A stretch of 64,000 bases of DNA. It comes from Paracoccus methylarcula (GTDB lineage Bacteria > Pseudomonadota > Alphaproteobacteria > Rhodobacterales > Rhodobacteraceae). The DNA lies in the NCBI RefSeq assembly GCF_003007735.2, contig NZ_PXNQ02000012.1, positions 112,820 to 176,819 of the forward strand, written 5' to 3'. A program made the position numbers and the translations under genes. Below are positions 36,641 to 45,947 of the stretch, one piece after another; position 1 is the stretch's first letter, and every line of letters starts with the position of its first letter. The notes under the pieces are model-generated. The model made no database searches. It worked only from the letters and a program-made list of their open reading frames with translations, and was not told the DNA's origin.

Positions 36641-37246
36641 TCAGGATCTCAGGACCGTTCCGGCATCCGCCAGCCTTGCGATCTCTTCGGCGCTGTATCC
36701 CGCCTCGGCCAGAACCTCTTGCGTTCCGCCCCCCAAGCGCGGAACGGGGCGATGCAGGTTGCATGGGGTTGCGCCCAGCTTGATCGGAAAACCCAGCACC
36801 TTTTGCGCCAGACCATCCTGCCAGCCTGTCTCGATCACCATCTGCTGCGCGGCGATCTGCGGGTCGGAAAAAACCTGCGCCAGATCCTGCACCACGCCGC
36901 AGGGCACGCCCGCAGTGTTCAGCACCCGCAACCAGTGGTCGCGCGGCTGACCGGCCATGCGCGCCTCGATCAGCTCGCGCAACTCGCTGTGCCGCGCCAT
37001 GCGGGCGGTGTTATTGTCGTAACGCGGTTCCGACAGCACCCAGCCCAGATCCAGCGCGTCCAGGAAGCGCCGCAGGATCTGGTCATGCGAGGGCGCAACC
37101 GCGATCTGGCCATCGGCGGAGCGAAACAGCCCGTAAGGCGCGACCAGCGGGTGATCGTTGCCGGTTCGTTCGGGCACTTTCCCGGTGGCGAAATATTCCG
37201 AGGACAGATAGGCCATCAGGCTGAGCAGGCCATTGACCATGGCCAC
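36641..37246 (-). pseudogene. CaiB/BaiF CoA-transferase, C-terminal fragment
   Basis: About 200 residues of the C-terminal part of a class III acyl-CoA transferase: MVNGLLSLMAYLSSEYFATG, LVAPYGLFRSADGQIAVAPS, and the closing GVVQDLAQVFSDPQIAAQQM. The N-terminal half with the catalytic Asp is missing, and the text switches at about 37240 into a tricarboxylate transporter fragment on the other strand. It is therefore a remnant; an ATG at 37246 gives a false start. Confidence 0.8.
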
Positions 37247-37550
37247 GATCGGGTTGACGCTGTTCGCGCCGCTGCTGGCGAAGGCGGCGATCCATTTCGG
37301 TCCTGCCGATTACTTCGCGCTCTACGTCATGGCCTTCACGACCATCGGCGGCATTACCGGAACCGATCCGCGCAAGACCCTGCTGGCGGCGATGCTCGGC
37401 CTGTTCACCCGCGTTTTCGGCCTGCCCGCATGGGGGCTGATGCCGCTGGTCGTGGCGATCAGCTATCTGGGCGTCTACGCGATCGCCCATGCCGCCTTCG
37501 GCTTTCTGTTCCTGTCCCTTTGGCTCTCGAAGCGTTCCGGCCCGATTTAG
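37233..37550 (+). pseudogene. TctA tricarboxylate transporter, internally deleted fragment
   Basis: About 105 residues. The first part (TLFAPLLAKAAIHFGPADYFALYVMAFTTIGG split over helices) matches the region near residue 140 of TctA. It then jumps within a few residues to a part matching near residue 390 (LPAWGLMPLVVAISYLGVYA), as the intact TctA encoded at 48755-50272 shows by comparison. Both ends and the middle are missing. It is a double-deletion remnant joined to the CoA-transferase fragment. Confidence 0.7.
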
Positions 37551-37652
37551 TCCTCGGGCGTCGGGATCGCAATCCACTGACTGATCGTTCCTGCCACGCC
37601 CGGGCCGAAGGATGCAGCCCGGGAAACAAGCAAGGATTTGCGGCGCAGATCT

Positions 37653-39005
37653 TCAGATCGGCAGCAGTTTGCCGGGGTTCATGATCCCGCGCGGGTCCAG
37701 CGCCGCCTTGATCGCCCGCATGGCAGCGATTTCCGCCTCGCTTCGGCTATGGCCCAGCCAGTCGCGCTTGAGGGTTCCCACGCCGTGTTCAGCCGATATC
37801 GAACCACCAAATTCGCGCACCAGCCCATAGACGATCGCGTCCACGTCATGGATCTGGGCCGTATTGTCGTCACCGGGCAGACAGACCGCCACATGCAGGT
37901 TGCTGTCGGCGATATGGCCAAAGAACGAGACATGCGCGCCGGGGAACCGTGCCAGCAGGTCAGCCCGGCAACGGCAGGCAAATTCATCCAGCCGGCGGGT
38001 TGCGAGGCTGATGTCGAGATTGATCAGCCCGGGAAGTGCGGCATCCATCGCGACCCCCTCGCGAAGGGTCCAGAAGCGGCGGGCATCGGCGAGCGACCGA
38101 GCGATCAGGGCATCCGTGACCAGCCCCTCGTCAAAGGCCCGTTCAAGCAGCATGTCGAATGCCGGGTCGTCGGGCGCTTCAAGGATGATGGCGAAAGGCG
38201 GTGGAGTATCGAACAGGGTATAGGGCAGCAGGTTCTGGCTGAAGGCGAAATAGTCGCGCCACATCGCCTCGAATGCCGAAAGGCCGGGAAGAGCCTCGCG
38301 CGCCATTTGCAGGAATTTCAACACGGCGGCAAAATCCGGTAATGCGGCCAGCGCGGTGCGGGGCGGAGCGGGGAGGGGGCGCAGGCGTATCACGGCGCGG
38401 GTGATGATCCCCAATGTGCCTTCGGACCCTGCAAAGAGGTGGCGAAGATCATAGCCGGTGTTGTTCTTCACCACTTTTGAAAGCTGGCCCAGGACCGTGC
38501 CATCGGCCAGAACCACCTCGATGCCCAGAAGGTTGTCGCGGGTCATGCCGTCACGGATCACCCGCAACCCGCCCGCATTGGTGGCGATATTCCCGCCGAT
38601 CTGGCAAGAGCCGCGGGCGCCCAGGTCAACGGGCAGAAGAAACCCGGCCTCTTGTGCCGCAAGCTGGGCGTGCTCGAGTACGGTCCCGGCCCGCACAACC
38701 ATGGCCATGCCCTCGGCGTCGATCTCCTCTATGCCGCTCAGCCGTTCCAGCGACAGCGCGACCGAGGCCGGATCAGGGTTTGCCCCTCCTGCAAGCCCGG
38801 TCATGCCGCCTTGCGGGACAACGGACAGGCGGTGGTGGTGGCAGATGGCCAGGGCCGCCGACACCTCGCGGACCGAAGCGGGGCGCAGCAATGCCAGCGG
38901 CAGGGCCTGCCCGGTGCGGCTGGCGTCAGAGCGGGCCGCTTCGGGGATGTCGTCACCGGTCAGGCACCCAACGGGGCCAAGCGCCGCGCGCAATTCCTCA
39001 AGCAT
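37653..39005 (-). CDS. FAD-linked oxidase (GlcD/D-lactate dehydrogenase type)
   Basis: This 450-residue flavoprotein oxidises a 2-hydroxyacid such as glycolate or D-lactate. The N-terminal FAD_binding_4 domain has VPQGGMTGLAGGANP, GSCQIGGNIATNAGG and HLFAGSEGTLGIITRAVIRL. The C-terminal FAD-oxidase C domain has FFGHIADSNLHV and SAEHGVGTLKRDWL with the metal-binding His residues. It is complete and probably cytoplasmic. It is the last gene of the operon starting with the amidohydrolase, behind the LysR-regulated promoter. Confidence 0.9.
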   Translation of the reverse strand: MLEELRAALGPVGCLTGDDIPEAARSDASRTGQALPLALLRPASVREVSAALAICHHHRLSVVPQGGMTGLAGGANPDPASVALSLERLSGIEEIDAEGMAMVVRAGTVLEHAQLAAQEAGFLLPVDLGARGSCQIGGNIATNAGGLRVIRDGMTRDNLLGIEVVLADGTVLGQLSKVVKNNTGYDLRHLFAGSEGTLGIITRAVIRLRPLPAPPRTALAALPDFAAVLKFLQMAREALPGLSAFEAMWRDYFAFSQNLLPYTLFDTPPPFAIILEAPDDPAFDMLLERAFDEGLVTDALIARSLADARRFWTLREGVAMDAALPGLINLDISLATRRLDEFACRCRADLLARFPGAHVSFFGHIADSNLHVAVCLPGDDNTAQIHDVDAIVYGLVREFGGSISAEHGVGTLKRDWLGHSRSEAEIAAMRAIKAALDPRGIMNPGKLLPI

Positions 39006-39074
39006 GTGTCCTCCTGATCCTGGCGAACCCCGACAGCAGCATTGCCGGGGCGCGCGCGGGCATCACCTGCGCCT

Positions 39075-39998
39075 TCAGGCTTCGCGCTTCAGCGATTGGG
39101 CCATGCAGTGAATGCCGCCGCCGGTTTTCGAGATTTCGGACATGTCCAGATCGGCCACCTCGAACCCGCGTGCGCGCAGCTTGCCGATCAACGTTTTCGA
39201 CGATGTCGGTGCGATGACCCTGTCGCAGCCCAGAGACATGAAATTGCATCCCAGTGCCATCGTATCCTGAAAGGGGACGTCGATGATTTCATGTCCCTTG
39301 CCCTTGAGCCAGTCAACCACCGCCGGGTCGGTGCAGGCCTCGCAAACGGCGGTGAGCTTGTCGGCGACCGGCACCACCATCAGGTCGATATGGACATAGT
39401 ATTCGTCAATGAAGGCGATGCGCACCTCCCAGCCCTCGGCTTCGAACCAGCTTGCGACCTGGCGCGCGCCTTCTTCCTGCGTGCGCGCGCCGCCGCAACC
39501 AATCAGCACGCAGCCCTCTTCGATGACGTTGAAATCGCCGCCCTCGAACGTGCCCGCCGTCACCATGTCATAAATCGGAATGCCCAACCGTTCACAGGTC
39601 CGGATCGCGGCGTAGTTCTCGCCGCGCCGCCACCATTGGGCCATGGCGGTGATGATCGCGCCATAAGGGGTCATGACACTGGAATCGCGCGCATAAACCT
39701 GCATGGGCAGCTCGGGCTGCGCGTCATGCACATGCACATTGACCCCGAAATGCTGATATGCGGCAACCAGTTCGGCATGCTGGGCCTGGGCAACCTGGAT
39801 GTTGCAGGGCGCCTCGCGCAGATGTTTGCGCGACAGGCTGGAGGTGGACAGATGTTTCAGATGGGCGGGACTTCCCAACAATACATCGGTCAACCGGTCG
39901 GTCTCATTGGCGAAACCCCAACGGCGCAGCGGGGCGGTGCCCCCACCCGGGTTGCGGCGCTGGAGGGTAAAGGGCTCGGCTTGGGTCTGCATGTTCAT
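39075..39998 (-). CDS. Dimethylarginine dimethylaminohydrolase-like guanidino hydrolase
   Basis: This 307-residue enzyme of the DDAH/arginine deiminase/amidinotransferase fold has substrate and catalytic features GTFEGGDFNV, DEYYVHIDLMVV (catalytic His) and the active-site Cys near the end in KTGGGIHCMAQ. It would cleave a guanidino compound (such as methylated arginine) to citrulline-like and amine products. It lies between the FAD oxidase and amidohydrolase genes, and across a divergent LysR from a polyamine-type transporter, which supports guanidine or polyamine degradation. The substrate is an inference. Confidence 0.85.
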   Translation of the reverse strand: MNMQTQAEPFTLQRRNPGGGTAPLRRWGFANETDRLTDVLLGSPAHLKHLSTSSLSRKHLREAPCNIQVAQAQHAELVAAYQHFGVNVHVHDAQPELPMQVYARDSSVMTPYGAIITAMAQWWRRGENYAAIRTCERLGIPIYDMVTAGTFEGGDFNVIEEGCVLIGCGGARTQEEGARQVASWFEAEGWEVRIAFIDEYYVHIDLMVVPVADKLTAVCEACTDPAVVDWLKGKGHEIIDVPFQDTMALGCNFMSLGCDRVIAPTSSKTLIGKLRARGFEVADLDMSEISKTGGGIHCMAQSLKREA

Positions 39999-40028
39999 GA
40001 TGACGGTTCCTTTTGACAGAGAGAAAGC

Positions 40029-41644
40029 TCAGGCACCCGGCATGGAGGACGGGATCCACCAGTCGCGGCCGCGATGGGTGGTGACATATTCGGGCCAGCG
40101 AAAATGCAGCGGCGGGTCGTAATCACATAGCGGCGCCATCCAGTCGCTGCCGCCGATGCCGCCGCCGGTTCGTGCGTTGAATTCCTCCATGGCGCGGCTG
40201 CGCAATGTTGCGTCCTCCAGCACCTGCAGGCCCGAGACCGCCAATACCTGCGCCGCGCGCCGGACCATCGGATCGATGGTCGCCGGTATGCCGCCAAGCG
40301 CGTTCATCACCCAGGCAGGATAGGCGAAACCCTCGGGCGCGCGCAGGGCGGGGCGGGCGATATAGAAGCGTGCGGTGGGGGCGTGCCAGCACATTTCGGT
40401 GTAATCATCCGAGGTGGAATGGCTCTGCGATGGCGGCAGGTCGCGCCGCAGGACGGCTTCGGCGCTCTGCGGGTCGATCAGGCGGGACATTTCGGGGATG
40501 AAAGGGTCTTCCATCGGAGCCAGCCCCAGTTCGCGCTGGATCGCGCGGGCGATATCGCAAGCCGTATCGTCCCATTGCGGTGGGCCAAGCTGCTTCAGCT
40601 TGTCCCAAACCATTCCTGCCATGGCGTGATTGGCCAGGCCGGGGCGTGATTTCGACACCCAATGCCGTTCCCACCGGCAGCCGGTCATGGCTGCCGCGGC
40701 GTCCGCGTTGCGGTCAAGCGCAGCAGTGACGGCCTCGGCCATCGCCACGGTTGGCGCCCGGATCATGTATTGCAGCTCGGCCAGTCCGGCAGGCAGGTTG
40801 TCGGCGGTTGCCTGTCCATGAGTCAGCACGGCCTCCGAGATCGTCCAGCCGCCGTGATGGGTCAGGAACGAATCGCGCAGCGCCTTGCTGGTGGTGAACA
40901 TCAGGTTCAGTGCCTCGCCCGCACCCGGAGCGCGCACGGCGCTGTGGGCCTGTGGGATCGGCGCGCGTCCTGACATGCCCAGTTTTCCGGCGCATCGCAG
41001 AGAAAGCGATAAACCATCGCGTAAGCGGCGCCGCAATGGGTCTCCCAACGCACGGTATTGCACATGGGGAGCATGTAGAAGGGATGGAATGAAAGAATGG
41101 CGGCCAGCCCGTCATAATAGCCCTTGGCGGCATGGATCGGCTTGGAGCCCCGGACCTTTTCAGCCGGTTCCCCGGTGAAACGGATGCCACCGGGGATGGC
41201 ATGCCGCTCCATCGCCGCCTTGATGGCCAGTGCCGCGCCAAGCCCGGCGATGCCCAGCCCGGAATGCGGATCGGTATGGCCCCCTGCCTGGTAACCGAGG
41301 CCGGGGCGGGGTGTGCGGCGAGTCTCCGGCGCCTGGCAATTGCCCGGAATACCGTCATATTCCGCATAAAGACCAATCATCGGGCCGGGGCCGTTGTGCC
41401 ATTCGGCGCAAAAGGCCGTATCCATCCCCGCCGAGGCTTCCTCAACCGAGAACCCTTCGTCCTTCAGCCGGGCGACATACCATTCAGCGGACCGGTATTC
41501 TCGCCAGGCGGTTTCGCCGAAATCGAAGATCGTCGCGCACCATTCGGACAATGCCGCGCGCTGCGCCTCGATATGAGCCAATGCGCTGCCTTGCGCGGCA
41601 GTAAAGGCGGTTTGCGGGGCAGGAGGCTGGTCATTCGGGTGCAA
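40029..41644 (-). pseudogene. M20-family amidohydrolase (AbgB-like), frameshifted
   Basis: From a TTG start at 41644 (ribosome site AGGAG) the first frame gives YAEYDGIPGNCQAPE, GGHTDPHSGLG and the metal Glu region TGEPAEKVRGSK, then changes frame at about 40978-40980, where one G in TGGGGC seems lost (PENWGMSGRAPIPQ when restored). The second frame completes it (MFTTSKALRDSFLTHHGG, STSDDYTEMCWHAP). Length about 538 residues. Such enzymes cleave amide bonds such as aminobenzoyl-glutamate. It heads the operon with the DDAH-like and FAD oxidase genes and is divergent from the LysR gene. Confidence 0.82.
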
Positions 41645-41757
41645 GGTGGGCTCCTTGGGCGGTGGCGCTCAGGCTGGCAGCGGGGATATGACCTTAGCGG
41701 TAGCGCCCGGTTTCCATGCGGGCCAGTGAAACCTTTTCTTGGAAATGGAAAAAATAA

Positions 41758-41776
41758 TTCACCAAGTGCTGGTGAA
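41758..41776. promoter_or_regulatory. LysR-type operator dyad
   Basis: Perfect dyad TTCACCA-N5-TGGTGAA in the gap between the divergent amidohydrolase and LysR genes, 43 bp before the LysR start. It fits the T-N11-A rule for LysR regulators. Confidence 0.65.
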
Positions 41777-41818
41777 GCAGCCATCGCGACATTACGCTGA
41801 CCCCAGCACGGAGTTCAG

Positions 41819-42763
41819 ATGCCCCGCATACCTTCGACCCAAGCGCTGCGCGCGCTCGAATGTTTTGCCCGCCATAGCACCGTCTGGCAGGCGGCCGAAG
41901 AATTGAACCTGACGCGCAGTGCGGTCAGCCATCAGTTGCGCCTGCTTGAGAATACGCTTGGCTTCCGGCTCATGAACCGGGTGGGCACGCGGGTTGAACT
42001 GACGCCGCAAGGACAGGCCTATGCCAACGAGGTGCGCCACGCGCTGGCGACAATCTCGGGCGCCGCAATCCGCAGCGCGTCGCGCGGGGTCAGTGGAACG
42101 CTTGTTCTCAGTTGTCCGCCGGGGATCGCCTCTTCCTGGCTTTGTCCCCGGATCGGGGGGTTTTCGCGCGCATTTCCCGATGTCTCGCTGTCGATCGTTT
42201 CGCCCCGGAGGCTGGATGACGTCAGCAATCCCGATGTTGACCTGTTCATCACCTTTGGTTTCCGGGATCAGCCGGGCATGGATGTTGAATTGCTGAAAGA
42301 GGTTGATTTCGTTCCCGTTTGCAGCCCTGTCCTGTTGAACCGCATCGGCGGATTGGAGTCGCCTTCCGCGCTGCACAATGTCGAGCTGCTGCACCTGAAC
42401 GATAACAGTGACTGGGAGGCATGGTTTCGCGTGGCGGGCCTGCCAAGGGCGTCGTCACAGCGCGGGGTCTTCTTCTCGGATATGAACATGGTCTATGCGG
42501 CAGCACTGGCTGCACAGGGTGTGGCGATGGGCGACGTGTTCATCTGCCAACAGGCGATGGCCGACGGGAAACTGGTGCGCCCCTTCGACCTGGCGATCCG
42601 GTCCGCTGAATCCTACTATGTTGTCATGCCTTCCGAAAAAAGCGGCAATCCGGCCAGCGCCGCGTTCCGTGACTGGCTGCGAGCAGAACTGACCGAAGAT
42701 GGCGTGGAAGCCGAACGGCAAATTCCGTTTCACAACCGGGCGAAAGATTTTCGATTGCCATGA
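41819..42763 (+). CDS. LysR-family transcriptional regulator (GcvA-like)
   Basis: This 314-residue regulator has an N-terminal winged helix (TQALRALECFARHSTVWQAA, then LTRSAVSHQLRLLEN) and a LysR substrate-binding domain (about 95-300). It is most like GcvA-type members. It is divergent from the amidohydrolase operon and just ahead of the polyamine-type ABC operon. The dyad at 41758-41776 lies in the shared promoter region. It probably activates one or both sides in response to the imported compound. Confidence 0.92.
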   Translation: MPRIPSTQALRALECFARHSTVWQAAEELNLTRSAVSHQLRLLENTLGFRLMNRVGTRVELTPQGQAYANEVRHALATISGAAIRSASRGVSGTLVLSCPPGIASSWLCPRIGGFSRAFPDVSLSIVSPRRLDDVSNPDVDLFITFGFRDQPGMDVELLKEVDFVPVCSPVLLNRIGGLESPSALHNVELLHLNDNSDWEAWFRVAGLPRASSQRGVFFSDMNMVYAAALAAQGVAMGDVFICQQAMADGKLVRPFDLAIRSAESYYVVMPSEKSGNPASAAFRDWLRAELTEDGVEAERQIPFHNRAKDFRLP

Positions 42764-42832
42764 CGGTGTAACGGTTCCTAGGTTCGGGAATGTCGGCATG
42801 CTGCGGCTCAACAACGAAAAACCGGGGAGCAT

Positions 42833-43873
42833 ATGGCAAGGACTGAACGCAAGGCGGCTGAAATCGATGCGACTGGCATCGGGAAAAGCTTTGGCACATT
42901 CAAGGCGCTGACCGATGTAACACTCACCATCGCGCGCGGCGAATTCCTGACATTGCTTGGCCCCTCCGGTTCGGGCAAGACGACATTTCTGATGGTCTTG
43001 TCCGGGTTCGAGCCGCCCACGACCGGCCGTCTGCTGCTGGACGGCCGTGACATGACGGATATTTCCCCCGAAGAGCGCGGCTTTGGCATGGTTTTCCAGG
43101 GCTATGCATTGTTTCCGCACCTCACTGTCGAGGAAAACATCGCCTTTCCGCTAAAGGTCCAGCGGCGCGGGCGGGCCGAAATTCGTCGTCGCGTGGCAGA
43201 GATCATCGAGATGGTGGGGCTGGGCGGGCATGGGCACAAGCGCCCTGCCGGGTTGTCCGGCGGGCAGCAGCAGCGTGTCGCGCTTGCGCGCGCACTTGCC
43301 TATGAACCGCCGGTCATGCTGTTCGATGAGCCCTTTTCCGCACTGGATCGCAACCTGCGCAGCCAGATGCAGGACGAGATGCGCCGCATTCACCGCGAAA
43401 CGGGCACAACCTTTGTCTTTGTCACGCATGATCAGGAAGAGGCGCTGACGCTGTCGAGCCGCATCGCCATCTTTGAAGCCGGATGCCTGCAGCAGATCGG
43501 TTCGCCGCGCGACATCTATGAGCGGCCCGGGAACCGTTTCGTCGCTGAATTTCTGGGCGACATAAATGTCCTGCCAATACGGGATGGCAAGCTTGAGGGC
43601 CGCGAGGTCACCGTTCAGGGAGATCCTGATGGTGACTTGGCGATCCGTCCGGAATACATGCGGATCGCGCTCCAGGCCCCGGCGGAAGGAAACGCCGTGG
43701 CCGCCCGGCTGACGGATCTGACCTATCTGGGCGGGGTGACGCGGCTGAACCTGCGCACGGCCGGCGGCGCCGAACTCGTGCTATCGGTTCCGACGGCAGA
43801 GCTTTCCGATGGGCTGACGCCAGGCGCCGAGATCTGGGCAACATGGCCGGGCGAGCGTGCATTCATGCTGTGA
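42833..43873 (+). CDS. Spermidine/putrescine-type ABC transporter ATPase
   Basis: This 346-residue PotA-like ATPase has Walker A GPSGSGKTT, signature [15 protein letters not shown], Walker B VMLFDEPFSALD and switch His in FVTHDQEEA, followed by a TOBE domain (about 265-340; LAIRPEYMRIALQ). It powers import by the two permeases encoded downstream. It begins the four-gene operon ATPase, binding protein, permease, permease. Confidence 0.93.
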   Translation: MARTERKAAEIDATGIGKSFGTFKALTDVTLTIARGEFLTLLGPSGSGKTTFLMVLSGFEPPTTGRLLLDGRDMTDISPEERGFGMVFQGYALFPHLTVEENIAFPLKVQRRGRAEIRRRVAEIIEMVGLGGHGHKRPAGLSGGQQQRVALARALAYEPPVMLFDEPFSALDRNLRSQMQDEMRRIHRETGTTFVFVTHDQEEALTLSSRIAIFEAGCLQQIGSPRDIYERPGNRFVAEFLGDINVLPIRDGKLEGREVTVQGDPDGDLAIRPEYMRIALQAPAEGNAVAARLTDLTYLGGVTRLNLRTAGGAELVLSVPTAELSDGLTPGAEIWATWPGERAFML

Positions 43874-43950
43874 ACCTGCAAGCGGGCCATGCCGAAACGG
43901 CGGGCAGACAAGTGAACAATAACAATGTAACCAATTTGGGAGATAAAAAA

Positions 43951-45066
43951 ATGAACGGACCTTTTCAACGCGATGCGGTGGATATCCTGCAAACGCGGCT
44001 GAAGCGCGGCCAGATCTCGAGGCGGCATTTCGCAACCGGAATGATGATGCTTCTGGGCAGCTCTGCCCTGGGCTTGCGCGCTGGCCCGGCTCAGGCGGAA
44101 ACCGGTCAGCTGGTTTTCGTGAACTGGGGGGGCGATGCCGGGCCGGCCTATGACGCGGCCTATGGACAGGCCTTTCAGGAAGCCACCGGCATTGCCGTGC
44201 GCCAGGACGGCTCTGGCCCGACCGAGGGTGCAATAGCGGCGCAGGCGGAAACCGGGCGGCCAAGCTGGGATCTTGTCGATGTTGACCCGTTCTCGGCTGA
44301 AATGCTGGGCAAGCGCGAGCTCATGACGGCCATAGACTATGATGTCGTGGACCGCGACAAGATGCGCCCGGGCTTTGGATGGGAATTTTCCGCCTCGTCG
44401 TATTTCTACAGCTACATCGTCGCCTATGACGCGCGGCGCTTTGGTGACAACCCGCCCACCAGCATGGCGGATTTCTTCGATGTCGAGAAATATCCGGGCA
44501 GCCGTGCGATGTATCAGTGGGGCGTGGGCATGTGGGAAGCAGCGCTTCTGGCTGACGGCGTGCCGCGTGATCAGCTCTATCCGCTGGATCTCGATCGCGC
44601 GCATGCCAAGATCGAAGCCTTCAAGGAACATGTCATCGGTTTCTGGGGCGGGGGCGCGGATAGCCAGGCATTGCTGATGAATGGCGATGCGTCGATGGCG
44701 CTGATCTGGTCGACCCGCGCGAAACTGATCGAAGAGGATTCCGAGGGCGATATCGGCTTCATCTGGGACGACGGCCTGATCGCGCCGGGGGCAATGGGCG
44801 TCATTGCCAACAATCCCGGCGGCACCGAGGCGGCGATGCAGTTTATCGCGTCAGCGCAGGATCCCGAAAAGCAGCTGGTCATGTTCCGCATGCTGGGGCA
44901 GGGACCGGCAAATCCGGCCGCCGATGCCCTGCTGCCGCCGGAAGAGGTGCGTTACAACCCTGTCGATCCCGATAATTTCGCGGTTCAGATCCCGCTCGAC
45001 ATGGCGTGGTACGAGGAAAATTATTCCGCGGCGCTCGATACCTATCTGGGCATCATCTCGGCCTGA
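43951..45066 (+). CDS. Spermidine/putrescine-type ABC substrate-binding protein
   Basis: This 371-residue PotD-like periplasmic protein has a twin-arginine-type signal (ISRRHFATGMMMLLG) and the type-2 periplasmic binding fold (LVFVNWGGDAGPAYDAAYGQ, FGWEFSASSYFYSYI, GDASMALIWSTRAK). The ATG at 43951 follows GGGAGATA; a longer frame from 43843 lies inside the ATPase gene tail. The ligand is a polyamine-like or other cationic compound by family. A GC stem-loop follows the gene. Confidence 0.9.
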   Translation: MNGPFQRDAVDILQTRLKRGQISRRHFATGMMMLLGSSALGLRAGPAQAETGQLVFVNWGGDAGPAYDAAYGQAFQEATGIAVRQDGSGPTEGAIAAQAETGRPSWDLVDVDPFSAEMLGKRELMTAIDYDVVDRDKMRPGFGWEFSASSYFYSYIVAYDARRFGDNPPTSMADFFDVEKYPGSRAMYQWGVGMWEAALLADGVPRDQLYPLDLDRAHAKIEAFKEHVIGFWGGGADSQALLMNGDASMALIWSTRAKLIEEDSEGDIGFIWDDGLIAPGAMGVIANNPGGTEAAMQFIASAQDPEKQLVMFRMLGQGPANPAADALLPPEEVRYNPVDPDNFAVQIPLDMAWYEENYSAALDTYLGIISA

Positions 45067-45083
45067 CATGACGATATGCCTGT

Positions 45084-45109
45084 TGCCCCGGTCAATCTCG
45101 GCCGGGGCA
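45084..45109 (+). promoter_or_regulatory. Intercistronic stem-loop after binding-protein gene
   Basis: TGCCCCGG (45084-45091) pairs with CCGGGGCA (45102-45109) over 8 bp between the binding-protein and first permease genes. No T-tract follows. Probably an mRNA-stability element. Confidence 0.6.
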
Positions 45110-45131
45110 GCAAGGATCCCGGAGAAACGCC

Positions 45132-45947
45132 ATGACCCGCCGTCACATGCTTTTGCTTGGTCCGCTGCTGCTGTTTCTGGCGGCGGCCTATCTGATCCCG
45201 TTTCTGGGTGTCATGCGCTGGAGCGTGACATTGCCTGAGCCGGGTTTGCATCAATATCGCGCGGCGTTGACGGATCCACTGGTGCAGAGCGTGATCTGGC
45301 GGACATTGCGGATCTGCACCATGGTCACGGTGATTACGGTCGCGGCGGCCTACATGCTGGCGTTGATCTGGGTGCGTAGCGGGCCGGTGGCACGGGTGCT
45401 GGTAGAGCTGTGCATCCTCATCCCCTTCTGGATTTCGGTGCTTACCCGCGCTTTCGGCTGGCTCGCACTCCTGTCGAACCGGGGGCTGGTGAACAGCTGG
45501 CTGGAAGCATTGGGCATCATCGACTTGCCGCTTGTCATGGTGCGCAACGAATTCGGGGTGGTCGTGGGGATGGTCCATTTCCTGATCCCCTTTGCCGTCT
45601 TCCCCATCGCCACCGCCATGCGCAATGTGGATGAACGGGTGCTGATGGCTGCGCGCAGCATGGGGGCCTCTCGTGCGCGCATCTTCTGGCAGGTATTCGT
45701 GCCCATGACGCGGCCCGGTATTCTTGGTGCCATGCTGCTGGTCTTCGTGTTTTCACTGGGCTTTTTCATCACCCCCGCCATCCTGGGCGGCGGGCGCAGC
45801 GTGATGGTGGCGGAACTGATCTATCTGCGCCTGTTCCAAAGCCCGAACTGGGGGCTGGCGGCGGCCATGAGCGTGATCCTGATGGCCGGTGTCGGCCTGC
45901 TGATCGCGCTGCTGTTGCGCCAGCTTGGGGAAAGGACAGCCCGATGA
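45132..45947 (+). CDS. Spermidine/putrescine-type ABC permease (PotB-like)
   Basis: This 271-residue permease has six hydrophobic segments beginning at residue 8. The EAA-type loop is ARSMGASRARIFWQVFVPMT near residue 175. It pairs with the second permease, which starts four bases before this stop. GGAGAAACGCC precedes the ATG. Confidence 0.92.
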   Translation: MTRRHMLLLGPLLLFLAAAYLIPFLGVMRWSVTLPEPGLHQYRAALTDPLVQSVIWRTLRICTMVTVITVAAAYMLALIWVRSGPVARVLVELCILIPFWISVLTRAFGWLALLSNRGLVNSWLEALGIIDLPLVMVRNEFGVVVGMVHFLIPFAVFPIATAMRNVDERVLMAARSMGASRARIFWQVFVPMTRPGILGAMLLVFVFSLGFFITPAILGGGRSVMVAELIYLRLFQSPNWGLAAAMSVILMAGVGLLIALLLRQLGERTAR

